Shown here: one piece after another, positions 10,371 through 23,550 of the stretch
How positions within the stretch are numbered: the first letter of the stretch is position 1
Layout of the letters: every line of letters starts with the position of its first letter
Source: Branchipolynoe longqiensis
Lineage: Eukaryota > Annelida > Polychaeta > Phyllodocida > Polynoidae
Assembly: GCA_030323885.1 (NCBI GenBank)
Contig: CM059199.1
Span: 1,695,923 to 1,759,922 of the forward strand
Length of the DNA stretch: 64,000 nt
Direction of reading: 5' to 3'
Translations under genes and position numbers: made by a program
Notes under the pieces: model-generated
What the model saw: the letters and a program-made list of their open reading frames with translations, nothing else
What the model was told of the DNA's origin: nothing
Databases searched by the model: none

Positions 10371-11828
10371 TATGTGTAATCTAAAAATCCATGTGAGCTA
10401 TTGACAATATTCGCGCCACTGGTGAAGGTTTGGGCCGGTGGTGGCGCCACCGGTCCCAGGGGTGGTTTACCCCTAGACTAGTACACATCATCGCAGTTGT
10501 TAATAATAGGACAATATAAGAATTGTCCCATACGCGCCTTTATACTCGCATAATCCTTATACATCTCATATATTCATATTTATTTTGGATGACATTTTAT
10601 GTGTATAACTTTAAAAGCGAAGACTGGCTTGTATATAATTATAATGCAGAATGTACATAATAATATAATATATATAATATATATAATATACATGCAATAT
10701 TTATGTGCTGTACATCACATATATAATACATGTGTATATATATATGATATATTGTATTTTCTATTTGAGAAATATAAATTTAACAAGAACCTCCCCCGCA
10801 AATATTGTCATACATTATACAAACCCGCAACCCACCGCCCCCCCCCCCCCTCCCACTCGGCGTCTCTACCATGCTTTTCCCTTCCATCTTAGATGTAGAG
10901 CGTGTGCTTGTAACCCCGCTTTCTCTTCTAGCTTGTGTAGTACCCCCCCCCCCCCCCCCCCCGCTCACCCCGCCAACCCTCTCTTAACCCATGGCAAATC
11001 TTGGCGCACCAGGCCTCGGGTGAGACAGCAGACTATAGAATAGGCCTACATTGGTTGGCATATGAAGGGGGTGTCGAATCAGAGCGATTCGGGGAGGCAG
11101 CTGTGAGAGTCTTAGTGGGAAGAACTGACGCGAACTGGGGACACAGCAGCCAACAGGCTACTTGCAGTAATACAACCCTACAAGAATCTTTGCTGGAGAA
11201 GAACACTTCCATGACACTCTTTCCGTACAAACTGCGCTGGCTTCAGAAAACACAAAGCAGAGCGACTTACCTATCTAACTACCTACAGCTAAGACTGGTG
11301 CACTTTGATAGGCTCTTACTGTGCTGGGACTTGAAACCTGGTTGGTAGTGTTTGCTGAAGTCGCGACTCTGCTGTCGAAATTTATTGGGGGTAAAAGGAA
11401 ATCTGGCAGAATGAGACAGATAAAATATTGTTGTCATTCGATTGTGTGGAACTAAGTGTATATTATATAATCACGGTGGTGATTATGATTGTGATTATGA
11501 GAATCTTTCTGCCTAAGTACCCCTGTGTTGATTGGGCTAATTTGTACCTGTATATTGTATTTTACCTCGTGGTTCTTGGAAACAAAATAACAATCCTGTT
11601 ATTCGGGCGCTCTTTTACCCGAGCTATAATAGGACCGTTATCTAAAAATGCGCAAATGTTTTTTTTAGAGAAAACCAATGGCAAATCATGCAATTTTTTC
11701 TGTGGACAATTTGTGTCTGTTTACCTTCGATAATGCGCAGGTTGATCTTACCTTGATGTATATTCAGCATTTTACCAGGGTAAATGTGTGACTGACTGCA
11801 AATGTTAGGGACACATTGGAAGTAAGCC
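10371..11828. other. No gene seen; AT-rich DNA with poly-C runs
   Basis: Includes AT-rich tandem TATAATATA words near 10650-10760 and C runs near 10840 and 10943-10962. The open frame at about 11001-11348 has no recognisable domain, and codons look random. Could include 3' UTR of the Hox gene. Confidence 0.4.
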
Positions 11829-12178
11829 AACTCCTAATAATTAAAAAGTGTATAAGTGTGTGTGTATATTAGATATGTACCTATGTGATATATACATATA
11901 CTTATAAAGAATGGGTGAACATGACATGCAAAACAATCAACTCCTAAATACTAAACAAAAACTAAAAAGTATATAAGTGTGTGTATATATTAGATATGCA
12001 CCTGTGTGTTATATACATATACTTATAAACAATGGCTTCACATTACATGCAAACAAGACAACTCCTAACAGTTAAAAAGTGTATAAGTGTGTGTATATAT
12101 TAGATATGTACCTATGTGATATATACAGATACCTACAAACAATGGCTTCACATTACATGCAAACAAGACTAACCTAAT
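11829..12178. repeat. Three ~118-bp tandem units
   Basis: Each unit contains AACTCCTAA, then AAAAAGTGTATAAGTGTGTG, then TTAGATATGTACCTATGTG, and then a CATTACATGCAAACAA-type end. Units two and three are most alike (AACAATGGCTTCACATTAC). Non-coding. Confidence 0.75.
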
Positions 12179-12305
12179 AATTAAAATAAACCTAAAGCAG
12201 GAAGACAACAACACAAAACACACATACAAAAAAAAAACAACAACGAGGTGTAATATATGTGAGTAGAGTCTCACTGCTACGCGGTCTTCAGGGCCGGTGT
12301 GACTA

Positions 12306-12556
12306 ATGCTAGGTACACACCTAACGTTTTTCCGCACCCACCTACCGTATACGATCTAAAACTGCCCAAAAGTCGTGAGGTGTGCACTCCCCTAGCACGC
12401 CTACCGATTGCGATTCACAACTTTTTAGGGCTAAAACTGCTTCCTTACGATTGCGATTCGCGATTCGAAAAATGAATCGGCCCGTTTTCAGTTTTAAGCG
12501 GGTCGGGTCACGAGTTTTAGTGCGCGAGTCGTAAACGGTGGGTGTGTACCTAGCAT
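12306..12556. mobile_element. GGTACACACC-type MITE (family K)
   Basis: Termini ATGCTAGGTACACACC and GGTGTGTACCTAGCAT are perfect inverses. The interior holds GATCTAAAACTGCCC and TTGCGATTCGCGATTCG. A second copy lies at 50443-50712 with the same layout. About 250 bp, no coding frame. Confidence 0.75.
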
Positions 12557-13689
12557 AACACAGTACAGAACATTCTGATTTATTATTTGGTGATGGGACA
12601 TGCACCAAGGAATAATAGTAGAGCCCACACTTGTAGTACCAGGGCTGCCTCCTCCACGTGTAGCCAGGTCCTGTGGCTGCCGGCATGCTAGTGGAAGAAA
12701 CGTGGAGCTGGCATGCACCAGCTACACTACACCTGTGACCCACACACGACAAGGGCCTGCTCCTGAATGCTGTGCTTGAGCAAGCACTGGCACTTAATGG
12801 GAACTTTCAGGAGTCGCCCCCCCCCCCCACCCCCACCCCCGATGCAGTATGTGCAGTGCATCTACCTACCTATTGTGGTTGTACCTTTTGTGTGAGTGTG
12901 ATGGTTCCGTGGAGAGGGGTAGGTTGGTGGATGGGAGGTATGTGTGTGTAGGTGGTGGCGGGTGGGGCGACAGTGTTCTCAGCACAGTGTTCTCGGGGAT
13001 TTATGCGTTGGGGACAGGTCAAGGTGTGGCCGGTCATCGCACAGGTGTGAAGAGTAGTGCTGGGGCATTTGCCCTTTTACTTGCAACCACCGCACACCAG
13101 GTGCGTGGCCAACGCCCTGTGTACGGCCGACCGGAAGTAACCCTGATAGGAGGTAGGCTGCGTCCATTGTCACCCTCTCCCCATCAACTGGCGCGACCTG
13201 ACCTCTACCGGCAGTCTCGTGCGATAGGTTGGGACTGGGAGGGGTGGTGGGGGTGCGTCAAACCACAGGGACTCTGTAATGGGATACTATACAAAATTGC
13301 TTTAAATGAAATTTAACACATTTCTAATTTAGACACATAAATACGATTATGTGTATGTGAAAGGTTTGGTCGCAAAAACCAACAAATGCCATTTGAGCCG
13401 AAATAAAACCGTGATTAATACGGTTGAGCTGAAGCTGCCATTAATTCCAATAATCCTAATCTTGTTTTTCACCGAAGCTGCCATATCCCCTATGCAACGC
13501 CCTACTCAATACGGAATTGATAGACTTTAACTGAAAACCATAATGACTTTGACTGGAAACGATAACAATACATTATATTTTAGAGAACAAAGCTCAAATT
13601 GATTTGCCAGTCTTTGCGCCCGAACCTTTCTTGCGTATATATAATATAATATGTCCACACCAACTGTAGAAATAGGCACCTGTGGGGGA
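12557..13689. other. No gene supported
   Basis: A poly-C run lies near 12818 and G/T-rich DNA near 12900-13260. A 155-codon open frame spans 12849-13316, but its product is Gly-rich low complexity without a known motif. An unrecognised exon cannot be excluded. Confidence 0.3.
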
Positions 13690-13875
13690 AGGAGGAGCAA
13701 TACATACATACATACATACATACATGCATACATACATACATACATACATACGTACGCACATACACACACATATACATACATATACATACATACATATACA
13801 TACATATACATACATATACATACATACATATACATACATACATACATACATACATACATACATACATACATACAT

Positions 13876-13908
<33 letters not shown>

Positions 13909-13910
13909 TA
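13690..13910. repeat. (TACA)n microsatellite
   Basis: About 220 bp of TACA tetranucleotides with TATACA interruptions. Long frames of Cys-Met-Tyr-Val or Thr-Tyr-Ile-His on both strands come from the repeat. Confidence 0.95.
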
Positions 13911-16625
13911 GTTTTCTGGACAGTCATTAGGGCTGGGGTTACACTTGCTATTTCATATGTCGAACTTATTAGTTGCCGTCCCAACTCTGGATTAAAAAAT
14001 AAGGAGGTCTCTGACCACCTTTTGGGTAACAAGACTGAGATTGAAAAGCTTGTCATTTAGTCCATGTCTCATGCATACCTTTTGAGTAGTGAGCTCTGTG
14101 TGTTGTTATCCTCAGTGCGTCATTGTTTGTTTGGTTATCTCTGGTTTGTTGGTTGGCTGGTGTAACCAGCCCGCTGATCGACGAACTGTTAGTGTTACAT
14201 ATATAAATACGAAATGCTTTAAAATCGGTCGAACCCCACACTGGTTATATTACAATGATACCCACACTGACTGAGAAGGAAGAAAGCCCGGATTTGAGTG
14301 AGTGAGTGAGTGAGTGAGATAATGATTGTGTTTCCTTTGTCTTGTTTTAGAGAACAAAACTGATTAATGCCTTCGTCACAAATGATCTGCGGCATGTTGG
14401 TGTCTGGGAGTCCCCAACATTGCCATAACCGTGCGGTGACCACACGGTATCATACAGCAGCCGTGAGCCGATCTCAAAGTATTTTGCTCATTGCAGGCGC
14501 TAACGACTTTTTATAATTTGATATTAAACTTTTTTAGGAAATTGCAAGGCCATAGGCCACAACCACACCACATTTAGTATCGCAAGGTCACTCGCTGTAT
14601 GATGGCCATGAGGTGACTTCAAGGTCACCTCAGAGTTTTTACCGGGTCTGGTGTGCCTAGAAAATCTAATGGCAGCTGCAATGACCATGAGGCCTCCTGA
14701 CTGTCATCTCACCTCACTGTGGTCTTGCTACCTCCGTGAGATGGCTGTACGATGTTCTAAATATCATACGGCGGCCATACAGTGACTTTAGGGCTGCCAT
14801 TCGATGGCCTAATGGCAACCGTATAGTTGTTAATTAGCGCCTTGTGGTCTCCTCACACATTTTGATTTCATGACTTTTACGATTGCCGAACGGACCCTGT
14901 AACATTTGTAGACATTTGTTCCGCAGCCCGCCAAACTGTACAATTTGTATATATATATAAAAAAGAAAATGAAAATTCCATCTGGAGACCGCAGAACGGT
15001 GCGGCGGCAGCATGATATGTGACCCAGGCATTACTAGGGATTCACGGTAGTGCCACTGGACGTGTGCAACACGGGTTTATAGTGTTTAGCCGAGTATGCC
15101 TGCCGCAAACTTAAATTTGGGGCAGTGTGAGTGTGTGCAGTAAGAACTGGGTAAATTATGGTTTTGCATATATTATGTGAATCACCCGCTTCATAGGAGG
15201 ACGTGAACAGTGAAACAAAAACTAAACAACCTGATTATGATGAATCCACACGAGGTGAGAAACATGACATTTATTATTAATATTATTACAACTATTATTA
15301 TTGGACCTATTTGGAAAAAAATGCGCAATTCTTATTCCAAATATACATATCGCTTCAGGTTTACAGTTGTGTACATGTACTTAATGTTTTTTTATATATG
15401 TTTTTTTTTTAGCATGTTCAAAATGAAGAAGAATAGAAGAAAAAAGGGTCCGGTTTTGGACGAGAGTTTAGAGTTCTTGAAGGCTGATAGCCAGCTGTAC
15501 CTTCCAGACACTGGGAGGAGAAGGACACGTTGGCTGGCACCACAAGCTGGGTCTGGGGGGGGGGGGGGGTGGATGTGGGTGCAGGGCTTTGAGTTCAGTC
15601 CTTAGTTAGTTTGGTCCTGTTTCTTGCCCCATGTGGAAATCCTCGTGCAGATCACTAGAGTAGATTAAACTTGTCATGATATCTGCTGCGGTGCGGCCAC
15701 CAACAAGTACAAACAATGGCATTTAATACGCACTCCCTGGGTGGCAAACTGAGCAGGAGCTTGAGCAGCTCATTGAGTAGCATACGCACCTCCTCCTGAA
15801 CCAAGAGGAAACTCACTGAGCAGCTCATGGCGATGAGCTCCCCAAACTCTCAGGTACACAATGTGTAATGTTCCGTTGCATGTCATTGTGTTGTTTAATT
15901 CTTCGTCATTAGTGTAATTCCTAACTCCATGTCGTGCGTCCACCTGGAGACTCTCATGTCAGATATATGATATTCGTCTACGGTCGTATACTTGTGTATA
16001 AATATGGTTCCATTTTTTTTGTTCACTCTCTATCTCTCTCGGCCAATCACATGGCTGTCGAGACCTCTCGCCAAGGAGAGGAGGAGAGCGATCTTGCTTC
16101 TTACTCAATCACACTGAGATCAAAGTGGTCGTGTCTTCATATACTATTAAATAAACCTCTTGTAGGGAGGGAAATACAAATTTTAAAAAACACAAAAAAA
16201 CAACAAATATGGGTGACCAGGGTGAAGGTGACATAGCGACATGCTGTGGTAAGGAAGGTATCCTGTTGAGAGTACAGTAGCACATTGTTTAAAATGTAGA
16301 CTGCTAGATGCATCATACTAAATGCACATTTGAGCTAATATTACTGACATTGTCGTTTAATGTGAAACGGACAGAAATCCATGATCACTACTACTCTGAT
16401 GTCTGCAATCAAGTAGTGTTTGAACGAAGGGTAATCTGTCCTTACTTCTCTAGTATTGATCTGTGCTTTGAGACTTTGTTCTTTTTTTATTGCAGTCGTG
16501 CGTTTTGTACACTGGGATATAGACTCCCGGAGAGAATATTAATTATTTTGGTAACATGGAGGACTTTTTGTACTATTCAGTGGGACAGAAGGGTTATTTA
16601 ACGGTTAGTTGTCTCCGATGTTCTG

Positions 16626-16659
16626 ATTGGCTCAGCCGCTGAAACGGGCGGTGACGTCA
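16626..16659. promoter_or_regulatory. Inverted CCAAT box plus CRE palindrome
   Basis: ATTGG at 16626-16630 and TGACGTCA at 16652-16659, 21 bp apart, in a short GC-rich patch. NF-Y/CREB pairs are common in promoters and enhancers; no transcript is evident. Confidence 0.35.
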
Positions 16660-17659
16660 TTATATCTATGTTGTCTTATTATCGCCCACAAGGCAATGTC
16701 GTGTTCAGTATGGAATCACAGATCATTATATCTAGGTATTACCAACATGGAAAAAGGAGAATATAACACACAAAAAGGAAAAGCCCATGTACACACACAC
16801 ATCTATTGTAACAGTCGGTGCCGAGTATGAAGCTTTAGTCTTGTGATCTTTTCAGTAGCCTGTTTATGCGTTGTTTACTCCGAAATGTCAACACCATTAA
16901 CTAAGCATTATCAACGTGGCGAACGGCTAGAATTAATTAGAAAGAGGTCTTAGTTGCTTTAACAAACTCGGTGAAAAAAACCATCTAGGTACCTATAGAG
17001 TGAACGCTTTCATGTCCTAATAGCCCAATCTTGGTTGCCAATAATATTAACGACGATGATGTCTGTAATTATGCTAATTGCGTATCGAAGTGTCAATGTA
17101 TACGTGTTTCTGTTATCGTAGTCTATTTGTTCATGGATGTTACTCTGTTTAAAGCGCCGACGACTTGTCAACTATTGATTGAGTGCAGGTTTTGGTTCGA
17201 ACTACCCTCGTCATATCAAACATCTCCAACCGTACCTGCCCCACCCACCACTCCCACTCTAACTCAAGACAATGTTCTCTCATTCATTATAGTCAACACT
17301 TCACTTTCCTCTTCGAATGAACTGTGTTCCATTGTATACCTAAAAATAGTACCCATTTTATTTTTGGCGGTGAAAACAAAACACAAATATTGTTTCGTGG
17401 CACTTTTCCTTCTTTATTTTTCGTCGCAGGATACAATAATATTATTACATAACTTAATAATATTATTATATCACTCATTTAATCGGTTTATTATATTTTT
17501 TAGAATTAATTGAAAGTGTTATTATGGCATACTTCTTGCATATCTTTTACTGCTGATATTGAATATTTTGTTGATTCGTGAGATTACTAACAGAAACATT
17601 GAATGAGGGTATTCCCTCCTTCATTTTCTTTTCTCCGCATATCTTGTGTAATACACGAT

Positions 17660-17680
17660 TTACGCGACGCATGCGCAGAG
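17660..17680. promoter_or_regulatory. NRF1-like site
   Basis: GCGACGCATGCGCAGAG contains GCATGCGC, the half-palindrome of the NRF1 motif, in otherwise AT-rich DNA. A single site; low weight. Confidence 0.25.
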
Positions 17681-19765
17681 CATAATCGAGAATGGACTTG
17701 TGGGTCACAGAGTCTGTGGAGAGGCAATTGAGGCTTGGTTAACACTGGCTTCATATTGAGCAACTGACAGTCTTTTCAGCACAAATGTGGATTCATAGAA
17801 AAAACATACTTAACATTTTTTAATGATTTAAAAAAATTATAGCTGTATCCTATTGATTCATTGATTGATTGAAAAGCTTGATCGTCAATGTAAAACAACA
17901 CCGTGACACACTGCCGACCCACAACACGAGTGTCATTGCCTTATCACCAGGTGTCGTACTAGTCGCGGAAATCGTGTGTTATTATTATTTCTAGCCGGGA
18001 TTGGGTAGGGTTAGCCCAGTAGCTGGGAGGACCTACCTCGGTGGCTTATGACAGTGACTGTTGGTCTAATAGACACACAGTCGTGACCCCATGCTATTAA
18101 CTGTTTACAGTTTCCAACAGATGTTGAATGGAAAGCCCATTGCTGATCATGTGATATTAATTGTCTCATCTATTCTTATGTTGGTTTCACATTGCCTTTT
18201 TACATGCTATCCGATTTAACCTTTAAATGCGCAATCAACGGAAGATCCTAAGGCAGGCTTCTTATACTTCACCTCTCCCTATATATATTATATATGTAAT
18301 GTATATTATAGCCAACCCACAGTCGTAGAATACTATAATGCTAACTGATTTAGGACTTGCACCTCAACAGAGAACAAATGGTAGCCCTCCCCCCCCCCCC
18401 CCAAATACACACAAAATAAAAGAGAGAACAATAAGCTCAATAACGTGATCTCAACGTGAATTTCTATTGATGAGTAAGTATTCTTGGCATTATATGTGTG
18501 TAGTTTAACATAAGTACAATATCTCATTGGCATGGTCAGTTGTTATCACTATCAGTAGGGTGTGGCCTCACTGTGCCTATTACGCGTTGTTTGTGATATT
18601 ATGTCAGGCACAGTGGGCCTACCCTCGGTATTTTCTTTTTTAAGTAAAGAATGTTGCATCTTCTATTAGCAGCGAGGTCAGACTGGCGAGAGGAGCAATT
18701 CAACACATTTTAGTCTACACACATGCTCAGTGGAAAGAAGAGAAACAAAAGATAAATAACAAAAAAAACATGCCCTTAATTGATCAGGACCCAACAGTCG
18801 GCAAAACCTTATTTGCACAACGGATACATGTTTTATTGTGGTTTTTTATTTTTGTATGGCGGCACAGAGAGCCTAAGCTAAACAATGTTTGTACAATATG
18901 ACCAATGAATCGTGCGCAAGAGTAATAATATTGCTCCATGATGTATTGACCAAACCCTCGATTGTGGTAGTACTTTGTTGTTCAAAGTACAACTCCTGAT
19001 AGTATCAATGCGCAAGATTATGATGCTGAGTTAGCACGGATGTTTTTTTCCTCTTTTATTAACTGTTTGTTATTTGTTTATTTCGTCAACGTGTTGTATA
19101 TTGTACAGATGATTCATCAACTAGTCTCACAGTAATAGGCACCACCTGTAGGCAAAGGACATTGTCTTATATTCAGAAGAAGAAAATATGAGATGAGATA
19201 GGAGGGGAAAAAAATCTTTAAATGAGTAAATAATAATAAATACATTTTTAGGCTGGGGTCATGGTGGGTTAAATAAAATAAGTGTTAGGATTTTTGTGTT
19301 TGTTAATATCGTGAAGGAACTAGGGTTTCTGGACGATGGTGGGCTCTGTATAATGTATATCTGGTTTCCGGTCTAGAACCGGATGCAGTGGTGTGTATCC
19401 TGATCTTACTTGTACATGTGGCAGATATGTGTAGATTCACACCGATCCTAACCGTGGATAGTCATCATGATGGCTGGGTGCGCGATTCTACAAATACTAG
19501 GTATATATATATATGATATCACACTAATAAATTATTACAACATTTGTAAGCGAAACTTGTGCCTGCTTTGTGTCATCTTTTTTACCATTTCTGAGGAACT
19601 GATTTGAGAAATGTTGAGATAATTCCAATGTTTTTAAACACTATTTTGATTTGAGATACCTGTACCAGTAAAATTCTGATTCTGCCATTAGCTTATATGT
19701 CTTAATATGAAAAGGCTAAGTACATGGAAACATTGATATTGATAATCTGAAGACTAATGTGAGAT

Positions 19766-20267
19766 TTAAAGCTGCATGCACCAATAAAGCATGAACTTTT
19801 CAAACCCAAAGACATTATCTAGGTTTGATTCTACTTATCTAACGTAGATACTTCTGCCTGTGTTACGCATTTTTGTCCATATTCAAAGGTATATTGAGCG
19901 TGGAATGCTTGCCAAAACTAATTTTGTGTTTGCATTTCAAGTATCTCAAAGGTTAGTCATTTAAAATAAATGTCACTTCAAACTAAAGTAAGGTAGATTA
20001 TAACAATCAATTTAATAAACTTATCTCAGAAATTGAGAAATATCGCACTTTACTATTCCCAAATCTGATTGCTATTTTCAATTAAGTATTTATTGCATTG
20101 TTTTACATATTACATACATAAAAGTGCATGCATATCCAAAGTAGGTGGTCATGTAACAACAATCTGAAATATATATTTATATGTTAGTGAGCACACAAAT
20201 GTCTAAGTTGGATACAGATCGCCAAGTCTTTTCCTTTTGAAAATATAACCTTAATATGTAGCTTTAA
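19766..20267. mobile_element. Diverged TTAA-type MITE (family T)
   Basis: Begins TTTAAAGCTGCATGCACC and carries family words (ATCTAACGTAGATACT, TTGCCAAAACTAATTTTG, ATTTAAAATAAATG). It ends TATGTAGCTTTAATC at a TTAA. About 150 bp longer than the standard copy through added sequence in its right part. Confidence 0.55.
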
Positions 20268-20615
20268 TCAATGATGTGATCTTTTAATTACTTGACAAAT
20301 GCCCCCAGAAGATCACGGTCAGAGCTGCATCTATTTCTCCAAGCCAAATATGTTTGAAATATAAAAAAAACCACCATCATCCTTTTCCTACTATCCGTTG
20401 CAGACTGGCGTCAAAGTCTGTTTGAGATAGGGGTTCTCAGTAAGCTACGTTCAATGACATTAGTTGTCGCCAGATCAGAATCAAATTGCCTAGCCAAAGC
20501 AATGTGTTCAAATTTGACACTTACTGCTACCTAGTCTGGCGCTCAGCAGTATTGAGATAGGAGAGTACCAGCAGAATAGGGGGAGTAATTGTCCATGATT
20601 GAAATCTCCCTTTGT

Positions 20616-20970
20616 TTAATGTTGCATAGTCCGATGGTTTTGAATTGATGTATTTTTTCTGAGATAAATATATTAGATCGATCACTAGTATCTACTTTAC
20701 ATTGGTTCAAAGTTACTTTTATTTTAAATGGCAAACTTTTGAGATATTTTGAGAGCAAACATGGAAAATTGGTTTTGGCAAGCTTGCCAAAGCTTTGACA
20801 CCATAGACTTCTGCAGTAACAGGTTCTGTTAAATTGACTCAGTATTGCCTTCTACGCAGAAACAAATGCTTAATAAGGGCACCAGTATCTAAGTTGGATA
20901 TGTAAAATCAAATCTAGATAGTTGGTTTGGTTTTGAAAATTTGATATTTCATCGGACTATGCAGCTTTAA
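20616..20970. mobile_element. TTAA-flanked MITE (family T)
   Basis: Left end TTAATGTTGCATAGTCCGAT, right end ATCGGACTATGCAGCTTTAA. It is in the same orientation as the copy at 7918 and very similar to it. Its right TTAA is shared with the next copy. Confidence 0.8.
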
Positions 20971-21235
20971 AGTTGCATATTCCGATGGTTTTAAGTTTGT
21001 AATTTTTCTGTGATAAATATATTAAATTGATTGTTATTATCTACATTAGTTTATTTTGAAGTACCTTTTCTTTTAAATGGCTACACTTTGCGATATTTGA
21101 AATGCAGACACGTCAAATTAGTTTAGCCATAACAGGTTCTAGTAACTGGCATCAGCATTCCCTTATATGCGGCAACAAATGTTTAATTGTTTTGGTTTTG
21201 AAAACTGATGCTTCATCAGACTTTGCAGCTTGAAT
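20967..21235. mobile_element. Second family T MITE, abutting the first
   Basis: Starts at the same TTAA (20967-20970) that ends the previous copy, continuing AAGTTGCATATTCCGATGG, and ends CATCAGACTTTGCAGCTTGA. Internally shortened (about 270 bp). Confidence 0.7.
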
Positions 21236-22243
21236 CAATGATGTGATTTTGTTTTGTTACTTTAAAAATGCCCACATCAGCCAGACTCGAAAGCGTCCAT
21301 TTCTCCAAAACGCAAAGCATGCTACCTGGAATATTTTTTAAATATTTTTTTTAACCACAGTCAGCCTCGTCCCAACCTCCATAGCAGACTGGCGTCAAGG
21401 CGCCCTGCCGTCTGTTTCAGATAGCGGCTCTCCGTAAGCTACCTTCAATGACATCAGTAGTCGCCAGTCGACTCCATGCCCCTGACATATTACCCGGCAT
21501 TGGGAGCATTAATTAGCTGCACCGCACCCCATAGAGAGGCTTAATTGATTTGACTGCACGGCGACCACCCTCATACAACGACCAGAAAGGCTTTAATGAC
21601 CGGCTGCTAATGTTGGTTGGATAGGCCATGAATGGGAGTCAGCCCTGTATTTCATCTGCTGAACTATATATTATATGTATTTATAATATGCATGTACGCC
21701 TAGCCGTTGGAGACTTGGATATGATATTGCATTAAAATAAACCTAAACTCAAATAGTATTAATTGTTATTTTTAATAAATTAATGTTATCACCTAGTTGT
21801 TTAAATTTAGGTATGCTCGAATAGTTTTACATCCAAAATGTGCAAGGCCATGAAGAGGCATCCATATATATATATATATGATGGGTTCTCGTGCATACAC
21901 TGAATACTGAAGTATATTTTAATAGTTTCACATCCAAAATTGTTACGGGTTACAAGCAGACACATATATTTATATAATATTAAAATTGTATATAATCTAT
22001 CAAGGGTGGGTTCTCATGTCAACACAACAAAATTACTTCAGTTATATGAAGTTATTTTCAATATATAATCACTCATTTCCATTGTAAGTAACTTCCCCAT
22101 TTCTGCATTGAAGGAAAAATAAATAAAACTACCATATTAAGTTTAGGTATATTTAAATATATTCTTATTTCCAAAACCTGTAACGACTATGACCGCAAAC
22201 CTCATGTTGCACATGTATGTTGACTTCTCATAAAATAGTTCTA
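21236..22243. other. No gene seen
   Basis: AT-rich DNA. Two loosely similar blocks near 21820-21900 and 21925-22010 share TTTCACATCCAAAAT-like words and a TATATA tract. No domain-bearing frame. Confidence 0.4.
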
Positions 22244-23550
22244 CGCCGGGCGCGGTGGCCAAATCAGTAGAGCACAGGCCTCCCATGCGGCACATCTGGA
22301 GTTTAATTCCTGGTCGAGCCAAACCAATGACTTACAAAATTGATACTTGTTGCTTCCTAGCTTGACGCTTGGTATTAATAGGAAAGGACAAGGACTGGTT
22401 AGCTCAGTGTGAGGATAATGTGAATGGGTGGGATATTGCGTAATGGTGCTGGCAGCCTGATTTCCCAGTCGGGCAGCACTATAAAGTCACCATGAATATG
22501 CACTGTCACAAGTCAGTACCCGTCCTGATAGACGTATTTCAATGTTTACAAACCTTGTGTATGCGCGCAGCTCGGCTGCAGAACGAAGGCACACTGCCAC
22601 GCAGTTTGCTGGTACTGCAAAACGTCAGTTTTAGTCAAATTTAATAGAAATCCAGAACCCTAACCGTATAAATTTAATATAAATTTTTTTGGTAAACATG
22701 TTTTCTATATGGGTTCCAAGCGGGTTGTGCCTAGGTCATGTGCTTATAGAGATATTAATTTTTTTCTGTAAGAAGATTGCTCACAGCTATTGACAATGCA
22801 TTGAGTTTGCCGGTACGCGCAGTGTAAAACGTCAGTTTTAGTCAAAATTAATAGAAATCCAGAACCCTAACCGTATAAATTTGATATAATCTTGTTGGAA
22901 AACATGTTTTCTATGTGTATTCCAATCAGTTTGTTTCTAGGTTGTGTGGCTTTAGAGATATTTAACTTTTACTGCATGAAGATTGCTCACGGCCATTGAC
23001 AATGCATTGACTGATTGAGTTTGCCGTACGCGCAGTGCAAAACGTCAGTTTTCGTCAAAATCAATAGAAATCCAGAACCCTAACCATATCAATTTAATAT
23101 AATATTTTTGGTAAACATGTTTTCTATGTGTATTCCAATCAGTTTGTTTCTAGGTTGTGTGGTTTTAGAGATATTTAACTTTTACTGCATGAAGATTGCT
23201 CACGGCCATTGACAATGCATTGAGTTTGCCGATACACGCGGTGCAACACGTCAATTTTATTCAAAATTAATAGAAATACAGAACCCTAACCTTATAAATT
23301 TAATATAATCTCTTTCTTGAATGTGTTTTCTATATGTAATCTAATCGGTCTGTGGCTAGGTGGTGTGGTTTTAGAGATATTACACCTTTTCTCTATGAAG
23401 ATTGCTTATAGCCATTCAGTTTGCAGTGTGACGGGATGTTGTCCTGCAGCCAAGCAGCGCGTGCACTGACATAAATACATGTCCTGATGTCATATGAAAT
23501 TGGTCAATATGACCTCAGATATTGCCAGGATGTAAAACTTCAACAGCCGT
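22244..23550 (+). mobile_element. SINE-A variant split by a younger insertion
   Basis: The 5' part (22244-22529) has head GCCGGGCGCGGTGGCCAAATC and body to CAGTACCCGTCCTGAT. The tail (AATATGACCTCAGATATTGCC ... GTAAAACTTCAACAG) resumes at about 23507. The 950 bp between is the element described in the next entry, which therefore entered after the SINE. Confidence 0.7.
22530..23480. mobile_element. Insertion with inverted ends and four ~208-bp internal tandem units
   Basis: Near-terminal inverted words: GCGCGCAGCTCGGCTGCAG (about 22564) against CTGCAGCCAAGCAGCGCG (about 23443). Four internal units begin CAAAACGTCAGTTTTAGTC-like at about 22617, 22830, 23037 and 23242. Each carries AGAACCCTAACC, then TTTAATATAAT, then TAGAGATATT and GAAGATTGCTCA. 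GTCCTGAT flanks the insertion at 22522-22529 and 23481-23488, a candidate 8-bp target duplication. It has no coding frame; non-autonomous and of unknown family (8 bp would fit hAT). Confidence 0.6.

Larger units (their letters stand above)
14060..19760. other. Repeat-poor interval, no gene supported
   Basis: None of the SINE or MITE families described elsewhere in the window was found here over 5.7 kb. It holds short simple repeats (GAGT near 14300), G and C runs (15556, 18389) and motifs noted separately. Open frames up to 160 codons (17031-17513) look like translated AT-rich DNA. A T-rich acceptor-like site near 15412 precedes a Lys/Arg-rich frame, but there is no matching donor or recognised domain. 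In a Hox neighbourhood such a gap in repeats may mark cis-regulatory DNA. Confidence 0.4.

Noticed and set aside
12849..13316. 155-codon frame that might be an exon
   Set aside because: Gly-rich low complexity with no family signature; kept only as an unassigned region.
13527..14056. Long frames rich in Cys-Met-Tyr-Val or Thr-Tyr-Ile-His on both strands
   Set aside because: They are translations of the TACA microsatellite.
15400..15605. Acceptor-like site followed by a Lys/Arg-rich frame
   Set aside because: No recognised domain, a poly-G run interrupts it, and there is no matching donor.
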